64,000 nucleotides of DNA from NCBI GenBank assembly GCA_016710095.1, contig JADJLL010000001.1, forward strand, positions 1 to 64,000, read 5' to 3'. How positions within the stretch are numbered: the first letter of the stretch is position 1; each line of letters opens with the position of its first letter. The stretch comes from Candidatus Eiseniibacteriota bacterium. GTDB lineage: Bacteria > Eisenbacteria > RBG-16-71-46. Below are positions 52,922-60,081 of the stretch, piece after piece. A model generated the notes under the pieces. It was not told where the DNA came from. It searched no databases and was given only the letters and a program-made list of their open reading frames with translations. Both the position numbers and the translations under genes were made by a program.

Positions 52922-53021
52922 GCGTGGCCGTATCAAACGAACTTGGCCGGGCTGCCGCCCGCGCGAGTTCGCACACCATCGCGCAACATCATCTTTGCTT
53001 GGCGCTCAGTGAGGAGCATCC

Positions 53022-54020
53022 ATGAGGGTCCTGGTCACAGGAGGTGCCGGCTTCATCGGGTCGCATCTGGCCGAGGAGCTGCTCCAGCGTGGACACGAGG
53101 TCTGGGCTCTCGACGACCTCTCCACCGGCCGGGTCGAAAACCTCGCCACCTTCCAGCGCCATCCCGGATTCCGCTTCCTCGAAGGCAACGTCATGGACGG
53201 CGCCCTGGTCCACGGGCTCGTCGCCCAGTGTGACCGGGTCTATCACCTCGCCGCCGCCGTGGGCGTGAAGTACGTCCTCGAGAACCCGCTCCGCTCGCTC
53301 CTGACCAACATCCGCGGTACCGAAGTGGTGTTCGAAGCCTGCGCCGCCCACCGCCGCAAGGTCATGGTGACGTCGAGCAGCGAGGTATACGGCAAGGGCG
53401 TCTCGGTCCCGTTCCACGAGGACGACGACCGCCTCATGGGCCCGACCCACAAGCTGCGCTGGTCCTACGCGGCCGGCAAGGCCGTGGACGAGTGCCTCGC
53501 GCAGGCGTATTTCCAGCAGCACCGCCTGCCGGTCGTGATCGTGCGTTGCTTCAACACCTGCGGACCGCGCCAGTCGAGCGCGTACGGCATGGTGATTCCC
53601 AACATGGTGCAGCGCGCAATCGCCGGTGAGCCGATCCTCGTGTTCGGCGACGGCCAGCAGTCGCGCTGCTTCTCCGCCGTGCACGACGTGGTCCGCGGCA
53701 CGCTGATGCTCATGGACAACCCGGAGGCCGAGGGCGAGGTCTTCAACGTCGGCTCCGACGAGGAAGTCACCGTGCTCGAGCTGGCGCAGCGCATCAAGCG
53801 CATGTGCCACAGCGATTCGGCCATCGAGTTCGTTCCCTACGAGCAGGTCTACGGCCGCTCGTTCGAGGACATGCGCCGGCGCGTGCCGGACCTTCGCAAG
53901 ATCCGCCGTTTCGTGGGCTATCGCCCGCTGGTGTCGCTCGACCGTCTGCTCGAACTGACGATTCGCGACCACTGCGAGCAGATCGGCATTCCCTGCCCGA
54001 TCGAAGCCACCACGGCCTGA
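53022..54020 (+). CDS. NAD-dependent UDP-sugar epimerase/decarboxylase
   Basis: A 332-residue extended SDR enzyme. VLVTGGAGFIGSHLAEELLQ binds NAD; ALDDLSTGRVENL is the U-sugar epimerase/UXS-type strand 2; TSSSEVYGKG and SYAAGKAVDECLAQAY hold the catalytic S/T and Y-x-x-x-K. RCFNTCGPRQSSAYGMVIP and FGDGQQSRCFSAVHDVV are shared with UDP-glucuronate decarboxylases and UDP-glucose 4-epimerases. With Ugd providing UDP-glucuronate, decarboxylation to UDP-xylose or 4-epimerisation to UDP-galacturonate is possible; sequence alone does not decide. ATG 53022 follows AGTGAGGAG closely. It is followed by the WecA-like gene after 26 bases. Confidence 0.87.
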   Translation: MRVLVTGGAGFIGSHLAEELLQRGHEVWALDDLSTGRVENLATFQRHPGFRFLEGNVMDGALVHGLVAQCDRVYHLAAAVGVKYVLENPLRSLLTNIRGTEVVFEACAAHRRKVMVTSSSEVYGKGVSVPFHEDDDRLMGPTHKLRWSYAAGKAVDECLAQAYFQQHRLPVVIVRCFNTCGPRQSSAYGMVIPNMVQRAIAGEPILVFGDGQQSRCFSAVHDVVRGTLMLMDNPEAEGEVFNVGSDEEVTVLELAQRIKRMCHSDSAIEFVPYEQVYGRSFEDMRRRVPDLRKIRRFVGYRPLVSLDRLLELTIRDHCEQIGIPCPIEATTA

Positions 54021-54030
54021 CGCTCGCGAG

Positions 54031-54046
54031 GGAGGGAGCCCCCTCC
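54031..54046 (+). promoter_or_regulatory. Hairpin covering the ribosome-binding site of the WecA-like gene
   Basis: GGAGGG (54031-54036) pairs with CCCTCC (54041-54046) around AGCC, immediately before the TTG start at 54047. The 5' arm is the only Shine-Dalgarno-like sequence, so the stem would hide it. Confidence 0.4.
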
Positions 54047-55063
54047 TTGTTGCCCCTGGTCGCTTTCCCCATCGCGCTGCTGGCCGCGCTCGTGACGACG
54101 CCGCTCATGCTGCGGCTCGCGTGGGCCACCGGCTATCTCGACCAGCCCGAGGCGCGCAAGCTCCACACGTCGGCGACGGCGCTGCTGGGCGGCGCGGCCG
54201 TGTTCCTCGCGGCGATGGTCGGCTGGGCGATCACGGTCGCGCGCATGCCGGTCGCGATGAACGACTGGGAGGCGTACTACCTGCTCGCGGGCGCCGGTGT
54301 CGCGCTCGGCCTCGGGCTGTGGGACGACCGCTTCGGCATGCAGCCGAGCGTCAAGATGGTCGGGCAGGCCGCGGCCGCGACGCTCATCGTGTCGGCGGGC
54401 GTGGTGCCCGACACCGGGCTGCCGCTCGGCGTCACCGGCGCGCTCGCGATGATCGGGGTCATCGCGCTGATGAACGCGGTGAACTTCCTCGACAACATGA
54501 ACGGCATGGTCGGCGGGCTCGCGCCCATCGCGCTCGGCGGCTTCGCGTGGATGAGCCTCGAGCGAGGCGCGTACGGCGTGGCCGCGGCGCAGCTCGCGCT
54601 GGCCGGCGCGTGCGTGGGGTTCCTGCCGTTCAACTTCCCGCGCGCCCGGATCTTCCTCGGCGACGCCGGCAGCCTCTTCCTCGGCTACTCGCTCGGCGCC
54701 TCGGCGCTGATCGCCATGCGCAGCCAGCCCCCGGGCTGGGCGCAGGTCGGGCCGCTGCTCGCGCTGGGCTACCCGGCGTTCGACATGATCTTCGTGATCC
54801 TCACGCGCATCCGGGACAAGAGCCCGGTCTACCAGGGCGGCAAGGACCACACGAACCATCGCCTCGCCACGATCGTCCGCCAGCCCACGCTGACCGTGGT
54901 CACGGTCTGGCTGGTGGCCGCGGCGCTCGCCGCGAGCGGCTTCGTGCTGACCCGCACCCCGGGCACGGGCGTGCCGGCGCTGCTCGTGGCGGCCTGGGTG
55001 GCCGTCGCGCTCGTCGCGGGCCTGCGGCTGGCCGGCGTCCCGGTCGTCCGCCGGACCTCGTAG
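54047..55063 (+). CDS. Undecaprenyl-phosphate sugar-1-phosphate transferase (WecA/MraY family)
   Basis: A 338-residue membrane protein with about 10 helices that would start polymer synthesis by moving a sugar-1-phosphate from a UDP-sugar to undecaprenyl phosphate. Family motifs are ARKLHTSATALLGGAAVFLA (substrate loop), LWDDRFGMQPSVKMVGQ (D-D), MNAVNFLDNMNGMVGG (where MraY has N-x-x-N-x-x-D-G), IFLGDAGSLFLGYSLG, and KDHTNHRL, the C-terminal H-x-x-H loop of WecA-type enzymes. The D-N-M-N-G variant at the usual D-G-x-D-G site is common in this subfamily. Start TTG 54047 or 54050; no ATG or GTG fits the first helix. A 142-base gap follows before khpA. Confidence 0.9.
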   Translation: MLPLVAFPIALLAALVTTPLMLRLAWATGYLDQPEARKLHTSATALLGGAAVFLAAMVGWAITVARMPVAMNDWEAYYLLAGAGVALGLGLWDDRFGMQPSVKMVGQAAAATLIVSAGVVPDTGLPLGVTGALAMIGVIALMNAVNFLDNMNGMVGGLAPIALGGFAWMSLERGAYGVAAAQLALAGACVGFLPFNFPRARIFLGDAGSLFLGYSLGASALIAMRSQPPGWAQVGPLLALGYPAFDMIFVILTRIRDKSPVYQGGKDHTNHRLATIVRQPTLTVVTVWLVAAALAASGFVLTRTPGTGVPALLVAAWVAVALVAGLRLAGVPVVRRTS

Positions 55064-55107
55064 CGGCCACCGGAACGGCGCGTTTCCGGCCGGACCGGCC
55101 CTTCGGG

Positions 55108-55113
55108 TATAGT
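55108..55113 (+). promoter_or_regulatory. Possible -10 element upstream of khpA
   Basis: TATAGT is the best -10-like hexamer in the gap 55064-55205. Upstream at the proper distance only TTCCGG is found, a weak -35. Transcription from here would give khpA, rimM and trmD. Confidence 0.35.
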
Positions 55114-55205
55114 CCCGCCCCGGCTCGTACGAGCCCGCCACTTTCGCCGCCCCCGTTCCCGTGCGGGCGGCTCGCACCACCTCAACCGAACGGGTGACGT
55201 CTCCC

Positions 55206-55664
55206 ATGTCCGACACGAACAACGCTGCGATGTATGGCCGCCCGACGAAGCGCAAGGTGAAGTACGGCGGTCCGATGGCCACCACGGCCAACTCGGCCCC
55301 GGTCGGTCCGGTCGACGACCCCGCGCTGATCGCGAACGCCGCCGTCATCATCCGCAGCGCGACGCCCCCGCCGGCCGCGCCCGCGCCCCGCAAGGAGCGC
55401 GTGATGGTGGACCCCGACGAGCACGATTTCCGCTTCCGTGATCTCGTGACGTACCTGGCCAAGGGTCTCGTGGATCATCCGGACGACGTCGCGGTCGAGA
55501 TCGTGACCGCGGGCGACGACGGCATCCTCGAACTGAGCGTCCATGCCGACGACATCGGCCACGTGATCGGCAAGCAGGGCCGCACCGCGAAGTCGCTGCG
55601 TCTCGCGCTCGGCGCCGCCGCGTCCCGCGTGGATCGCCGCATGGATCTGGAGATCGCAGACTGA
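55206..55664 (+). CDS. khpA: KH-domain RNA-binding protein KhpA, with N-terminal extension or internal start
   Basis: The last about 80 residues are a complete KhpA (YlqC-type KH domain): FRDLVTYLAKGLVDHPDDVA, then the RNA-binding G-x-x-G loop in DIGHVIGKQGRTAKSLRLAL and the ending AAASRVDRRMDLEIAD. KhpA binds structured RNAs and usually sits beside rpsP, rimM and trmD. Family members are about 75-85 residues, but this frame opens 66 codons earlier at ATG 55206 with a Pro/Ala-rich, unfamiliar sequence (KRKVKYGGPMATTANSAP). An internal ATG at 55404 has AAGGAG six bases upstream and gives the standard length, whereas 55206 has no ribosome-binding site. Either an N-terminally extended form or 55404 is the true start. 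Its stop overlaps the CTG start of rimM. Confidence 0.85.
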   Translation: MSDTNNAAMYGRPTKRKVKYGGPMATTANSAPVGPVDDPALIANAAVIIRSATPPPAAPAPRKERVMVDPDEHDFRFRDLVTYLAKGLVDHPDDVAVEIVTAGDDGILELSVHADDIGHVIGKQGRTAKSLRLALGAAASRVDRRMDLEIAD

Positions 55665-56167
55665 AAAGCGTCCAGCTGGGCCGCCTCGGGCGGCCCCACG
55701 GCGTCGAGGGCGAGCAGTACCTCGACGGCTGCTCGCTGAGCCCGGACGAACTGCGCGCGATCGGCCGCGTCGAGTGGCGCCGCCGCGGTGCGGACGACTT
55801 GTCGCTCGTCTTCCACTCGTTGCGCCCGACGCACGGCCGCCTGCTCGTCCGCTTCGCGGGCGTGCATACGCGTGAGGACGCCGCGCAGCTCGTGAACGGC
55901 GACATCTGGGTGGACTCGGCGAAGCTGCCCGATCCCGGACCGGGCGTCGCGTACACGTTCCAGTTCGTCGGCCTGCGTCTCGTGAACACCGACGGCCGCG
56001 AGCTCGGCACGGTGCGCGAGATCATCGAAGTCGGCGACCGGCTCTTCTGCGTGGCGGGCAGCGGCAAGACGCTCATGCCGATCCACACGCCGTACCTGAA
56101 GAGCGTGGACCTCGAGGGCGGCGTCATGACGATCGAGCTGCCGGTGGGGTTCGAGGAGCTGCTCTAG
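55661..56167 (+). CDS. rimM: Ribosome maturation factor RimM, CTG start
   Basis: Assists assembly of the 30S subunit head. From CTG 55661 the frame reads KSVQLGRLGRPHGVEGEQYL, the conserved RimM N-terminus, and continues to 168 residues, the usual length. The C-terminal PRC-barrel includes YTFQFVGLRLVNTDGRELGT, LFCVAGSGKTLMPIHTPYLK and VDLEGGVMTIELP. No ATG, GTG or TTG exists before the conserved start; the first (TTG 55799) would remove 46 residues. GGAG lies nine bases upstream of the CTG, which overlaps the khpA stop as CTGA. The stop shares one base with trmD. Confidence 0.88.
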   Translation: MKSVQLGRLGRPHGVEGEQYLDGCSLSPDELRAIGRVEWRRRGADDLSLVFHSLRPTHGRLLVRFAGVHTREDAAQLVNGDIWVDSAKLPDPGPGVAYTFQFVGLRLVNTDGRELGTVREIIEVGDRLFCVAGSGKTLMPIHTPYLKSVDLEGGVMTIELPVGFEELL

Positions 56168-56925
56168 TGCGGCTCACGATCGTCACGATCTTCCCCGACT
56201 ACTTCGCGGGAGCGCTCGCCGACGGCATGATCCGCGTGGCGCTCGACAAGGCGAAGCTGCAGGTGGACGTCGTGAACCTGCGCGACTTCACCGACGATCC
56301 GCACCGCACCGTGGACGACTCGCCCTTCGGCGGCGGCGCGGGCATGGTGCTCAAGGTCGAGCCCATCGACCGCGCGCTCGCTTCGGTGGGCGTGGGCGAG
56401 AAGGGCGCGCGGCCCGCGGGCGCGCGCGTGCTGCTCACCTCGCCGCAGGGCAAGCGCTTCACGCAGCGCACCGCGATCGAGTGGGCGATCCTCGATCACG
56501 TCGTGATCGTGTGCGGGCGCTACAAGGGCGTGGACGAGCGCGTGAGCGAGCACTTCATCGACGAGGAGTTCTCGATCGGCGACTTCGTGCTCTCGGGCGG
56601 CGAGCCCGCGGCGCTCGTGGTGATGGACGCGCTCGCGCGGCTGCAGCCGGACGTCGTCGGCAAGTTCGACTCGGTCGAGAGCGACTCGTTCCACTCGGGG
56701 CTGCTCGACTGCGCGTACTGGACGCGGCCCGCGGACTACAAGGGCTGGCCGGTGCCCGAAGTGCTGACGAGCGGGCATCACGCGAAGATCGAACGCGCGC
56801 GCCGCGAGCAGGCGCTCGAGCGCACGTTCGACCGCCGCCCGGACCTGCTCGAGCACGCGGACCTGGACGGCGACGACCGCAAGTTCCTCGGCGCGCTCAA
56901 GCGCCGCCGCGAGGCGGGGCAGTGA
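56167..56925 (+). CDS. trmD: tRNA (guanine-N1)-methyltransferase TrmD
   Basis: Methylates G37 of tRNAs with SAM, preventing frameshifting. The 252-residue protein starts RLTIVTIFPDYFAGALADGM. The SAM-binding trefoil knot shows VIVCGRYKGVDERVSEHFI and EEFSIGDFVLSGGEPAALVV, followed by the tRNA-binding W-x-x-P-x-V-L-x-S-G-x-H in YKGWPVPEVLTSGHHAKIER. GTG 56167 shares a base with the rimM stop. Usually rplS follows; here the GTG of a membrane O-antigen ligase-like gene overlaps the trmD stop by four bases. rpsP is not upstream either. Confidence 0.96.
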   Translation: MRLTIVTIFPDYFAGALADGMIRVALDKAKLQVDVVNLRDFTDDPHRTVDDSPFGGGAGMVLKVEPIDRALASVGVGEKGARPAGARVLLTSPQGKRFTQRTAIEWAILDHVVIVCGRYKGVDERVSEHFIDEEFSIGDFVLSGGEPAALVVMDALARLQPDVVGKFDSVESDSFHSGLLDCAYWTRPADYKGWPVPEVLTSGHHAKIERARREQALERTFDRRPDLLEHADLDGDDRKFLGALKRRREAGQ

Positions 56926-58121
56926 GTACGGCTTCCGGCGCGCGCGCGGGAGCGCGCGCTGGCGCGGCCGCCGAGCACGTCGCGCACGTGGCGCCCGCGT
57001 TTGCGCTCGCGCTGCTCGCGCTCGCGGTCACGTGGTCGATCGCGCCGATGGGCATCGCGACGGGCGTGCTGTTCGCCGCGACGATGGTCGCGATGGCGAG
57101 GGCGAAGCAGTTCGAATGGCCGCGCACGGGCATCGAGCCGGCGGCGTTCGCGTGGGCGGCCGCGCTCGTGCTGTCGGCCGCGTGCTCGGAGGACCGCGCG
57201 GGAAGCATGCCGCGGCTCACCAAGGCGCTGTTCCCGTTCCTCGCGGGCCTCGTGGCGATCACGGCACGCGACGAACGCGCCTCGCGGCGTGCGCTCGCGG
57301 TGCTGCTCGCGGCGACCGGAGTCGTGGCGGTGATCGGCACGACGCTCTGGGTGGCGCACGGCGCGACGTTCGAAGGACGCGCGCGCGGACTGTCCGGGCA
57401 CTACATGACGTTCGCGGGCCAGCTGCTGCTCGAACTGCCGGTCGCGATTGCGATCGCGCTGCGCGTGCCGGACAAGCGCTGGCGCTTCGGCGCGGCGGCG
57501 GCCGCGGCGGCGGCGCTCGTCGCGCTCGGGGTGACGTTCACGCGCAGCGCGTGGATCGGGCTCTTCGTGTCGTGTTCGGTGATCCTCGGCTTCGCGTGGC
57601 CTCCGGGCATCGCGGTGCTCGCGGCGCTCGGCGCGGCGGCGTTCGCGTTCGCGCCCGGCGCGTTCCGCGAGCGGCTCTGGAGTGCGTTCGATCCGCACCA
57701 CCCGTGGAACCTGCAGCGCACGTACATGTGGGAGGCCGGCGCGCGCATGTTCCGCGACCATCCGCTCACGGGCGTCGGGCTGCAGGACCTGCACGCGATC
57801 TACGACCGCTATCGCTCGCCGCAGGCGACCGAGCGCGCCGGCCACCTGCACAACGTGTACGTGCAGATCGCCGCCACGACCGGCGCCGCGGGACTCGCGG
57901 CGTTCGCGTTCCTCATGGTGTCGGCGTTCCGCGCGGTGGCGTCGCGGCTGCGCGAACGTTCGCTCGGCGGCGCGCTGCGGCTGGGCGTGACGGCGGCGCT
58001 CGCGGGGTTCCTCGTCGCGGGCGTGTTCGAGTGGAACTTCGGCGACGAAGAGCTGCTCTATCCGCTCTGGATGCTCGCCGGGCTCGCGTGGGGCTCGCGC
58101 TCCTGGCGGCGCGAGGAGTGA
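56922..58121 (+). CDS. O-antigen ligase/polymerase family membrane protein
   Basis: A 399-residue protein with about 10-12 helices. The Wzy/WaaL family loop is seen near residues 270-320 as YMWEAGARMFRDHPLTGVGL then QDLHAIYDRYRSPQATERAG and HLHNVYVQIAATTGAAGLAA; the H-x-H-N-x-x-x-Q-x-x-x-x-x-G-x-x-G pattern is characteristic of O-antigen ligases. FTRSAWIGLFVSCSVILG holds the arginine also required in that family. It joins sugar chains to a lipid or protein acceptor, or polymerises repeats. GTG 56922 overlaps trmD, so it may depend on translation of trmD. The next glycosyltransferase starts after two bases. Confidence 0.85.
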   Translation: MSTASGARAGARAGAAAEHVAHVAPAFALALLALAVTWSIAPMGIATGVLFAATMVAMARAKQFEWPRTGIEPAAFAWAAALVLSAACSEDRAGSMPRLTKALFPFLAGLVAITARDERASRRALAVLLAATGVVAVIGTTLWVAHGATFEGRARGLSGHYMTFAGQLLLELPVAIAIALRVPDKRWRFGAAAAAAAALVALGVTFTRSAWIGLFVSCSVILGFAWPPGIAVLAALGAAAFAFAPGAFRERLWSAFDPHHPWNLQRTYMWEAGARMFRDHPLTGVGLQDLHAIYDRYRSPQATERAGHLHNVYVQIAATTGAAGLAAFAFLMVSAFRAVASRLRERSLGGALRLGVTAALAGFLVAGVFEWNFGDEELLYPLWMLAGLAWGSRSWRREE

Positions 58122-58123
58122 CG

Positions 58124-59272
58124 ATGCGCGTCGCGCTCGTGCACGACTGGCTCACCGGCATGCGGGGTGGCGAGCGTGTGCTCGAACGCATCGCACGCTT
58201 CTTCCCGGGCGCGCCGATCTTCACGCTCGTGCACAAGAAGGGCGGCGTGTCGGCGGAACTCGAGTCGCATCCGATCCGCACGTCGTTCCTGCAGTCGCTG
58301 CCCGGCGCGACGGAGCGCTACCGCTGGTTCCTGCCGCTGTTCCCGAACGCGATCGAATCGTTCGACTTCTCGGAGTTCGACGCGATCGTGTCCACGAGCC
58401 ATGCGGTGGCGAAGGCCGCGCGCCCGCGGCCGGGCGCGCCGCACCTGAGCTACGTGCACACCCCGATGCGCTACATCTGGGAGCTGGAGTCGCAGTACTT
58501 CCCGCCCGAGCGCTTCGGCGGCATCGCGGGCGCGTTCGTGCGCCACACGTGCGCGCGGCTGCGAAAGTGGGACGTCGCGACGGCGGACCGCGCGAGCGCG
58601 CTGGTCGCGAACTCGCACTTCGTGGCGGCGCGGATCCGGCGGCACTGGAACCGCGACGCGTCGGTCGTGCATCCGTGCGTGGCGGTCGAGCGGTTCGCGC
58701 CGGCCGAAGGGCCGCGCGAGTACTACCTGCTCGCCGGCGCGTTCGCGCCGTACAAGCGGCTCGATCTCGCGCTCGAAGCGTTCGCCGCGCTGAAGCTGCC
58801 GCTCGTCGTGGCGGGTGGCGGGCAGGACGACGCGCGGTTGCGCGCGATGGCGCCGCCGCACGTGCGGTTCGTGCCGATCACGGGCGACTGCCAGCTCGCG
58901 GAACTGTACGAAGGCGCGAAGGCGCTGATCTTCCCGGGCGAGGAAGACTTCGGGATCATGCCGCTCGAGGCGATGGCGTCGGGCACGCCGGTGATCGCGT
59001 ACGGCTGCGGCGGCGCGCTCGAGACCGTCGGCCGCGGCGCGCCGTCGGAAGCGCTCGCGCACGTCGCCGCGGGCGGCGTGTCGCGTGCGCCGGGCGGCAT
59101 GCTGTTCGGCACGCAGAGCGCCGAGGCGATCGCCGAAGCCGTGCGCGCGTTCGAGCGCGAGACGTTCTCACCGCTTGAGCTGAACCTGCTCGCGCAGCCC
59201 TTCGCGGGCGAGCGCTTCGACGAACAGATGCGCGCCGCGCTCATCGCCGCGGGAATCCCGCCGCAGGCGTGA
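58124..59272 (+). CDS. Glycosyltransferase family 4
   Basis: A 382-residue GT-B enzyme. It opens RVALVHDWLTGMRGGERVLE, the acceptor-side strand and glycine loop of the WbaZ-like mannosyltransferase group, with SYVHTPMRYIWELESQYF in the middle. The donor domain contains YYLLAGAFAPYKRLDLALEA and the E-x7-E motif GEEDFGIMPLEAMASGTPVI. ATG 58124 is supported by GAGGAG at 58113-58118. It starts two bases after the polymerase gene and ends just before the leftward methyltransferase gene. The donor sugar is likely a GDP-sugar by family resemblance only. Confidence 0.9.
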   Translation: MRVALVHDWLTGMRGGERVLERIARFFPGAPIFTLVHKKGGVSAELESHPIRTSFLQSLPGATERYRWFLPLFPNAIESFDFSEFDAIVSTSHAVAKAARPRPGAPHLSYVHTPMRYIWELESQYFPPERFGGIAGAFVRHTCARLRKWDVATADRASALVANSHFVAARIRRHWNRDASVVHPCVAVERFAPAEGPREYYLLAGAFAPYKRLDLALEAFAALKLPLVVAGGGQDDARLRAMAPPHVRFVPITGDCQLAELYEGAKALIFPGEEDFGIMPLEAMASGTPVIAYGCGGALETVGRGAPSEALAHVAAGGVSRAPGGMLFGTQSAEAIAEAVRAFERETFSPLELNLLAQPFAGERFDEQMRAALIAAGIPPQA

Positions 59273-59274
59273 CG

Positions 59275-59985
59275 TCAGTCCTTGTAGAAGGTCTGCACCC
59301 CGCCCGCCTGCTCGCCGCGAATCCACTCCTGCCACGGTGAGCCTTCGCGCTCCTTGCGCGCCACGATGAGCGTCGTGTGCGCCGCGCCGGGCCAGATCGC
59401 CGCGAGCGGCTCGCCGAACGGCGCCGGAATGGGGTGGAAGCCCACGCCGCGCGCGCGCGCGATCGAGAACGCACCGCCGCGTGCGAGCAGGTCGCGGAAC
59501 TCGCCGAACGCGTAGCCGCGCACGTGCGGCCCGAACGTGCGGATGCTCGTCGGCTGGCGCCCGGCCAGCAGCAGCGCACGGTTGTGCAGGCTCGCGAGGT
59601 TCGGCACCGACACGAGCGCGTGTCCGCCCACCTTGAGCACGCGATGCATCTCGGAGATCGGCAGCCAGATATTCTTCAGGTGCTCGAGCACCTGGTTGCA
59701 GACGACCACGTCGACGCTGCCGGTCTCCCACGGGAACGCGCCCGCTTCGAGGTCGAGCCGCGCGACTTCGACGCCGAGCGCCTCGGCCTTGCGCGCCTGC
59801 GTCTCGAACACTTCGACGCCGCGCAGCGTCGCGCCGCCGATCGCGGCCGCGTAGCGCGCCGTGGCTTCACCGTCCCAGCAGCCGACGTCGAGCAGCGTGC
59901 GGCCGGCGGCGCGCGGGAGCCGCGCGAGTTCCTCACCGATGGTCTGCTGGACCTGCGCGAGCACGCGCGAACACAGTTCGCTCAA
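59275..59985 (-). CDS. Class I SAM-dependent methyltransferase
   Basis: A 236-residue soluble enzyme on the strand opposite to its neighbours. SAM-binding motif I is GRTLLDVGCWDGEATARYAA, and the post-I acidic and motif IV-V segments are LRGVEVFETQARKAEALGVE and VDVVVCNQVLEHLKNIWLPI, then HRVLKVGGHALVSVPNLASL. It belongs to the methyltransferase type 11/23-like group seen in O-antigen clusters. TTG 59985 is chosen because GGAGGA lies four bases upstream; GTG 60024 is an alternative giving 13 more residues. The two-base gap to the rightward glycosyltransferase shows converging ends without space for a terminator. Confidence 0.83.
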   Translation of the reverse strand: MSELCSRVLAQVQQTIGEELARLPRAAGRTLLDVGCWDGEATARYAAAIGGATLRGVEVFETQARKAEALGVEVARLDLEAGAFPWETGSVDVVVCNQVLEHLKNIWLPISEMHRVLKVGGHALVSVPNLASLHNRALLLAGRQPTSIRTFGPHVRGYAFGEFRDLLARGGAFSIARARGVGFHPIPAPFGEPLAAIWPGAAHTTLIVARKEREGSPWQEWIRGEQAGGVQTFYKD

Positions 59986-60081
59986 GCGATCCTCCGGAAC
60001 GTGGCGGGTGGAAACGGCGGGCACCTTACCAATGCCGCGCGCGATTGACACGCCTGTGGGGCGCTTCCAGACTGCCGCTCC

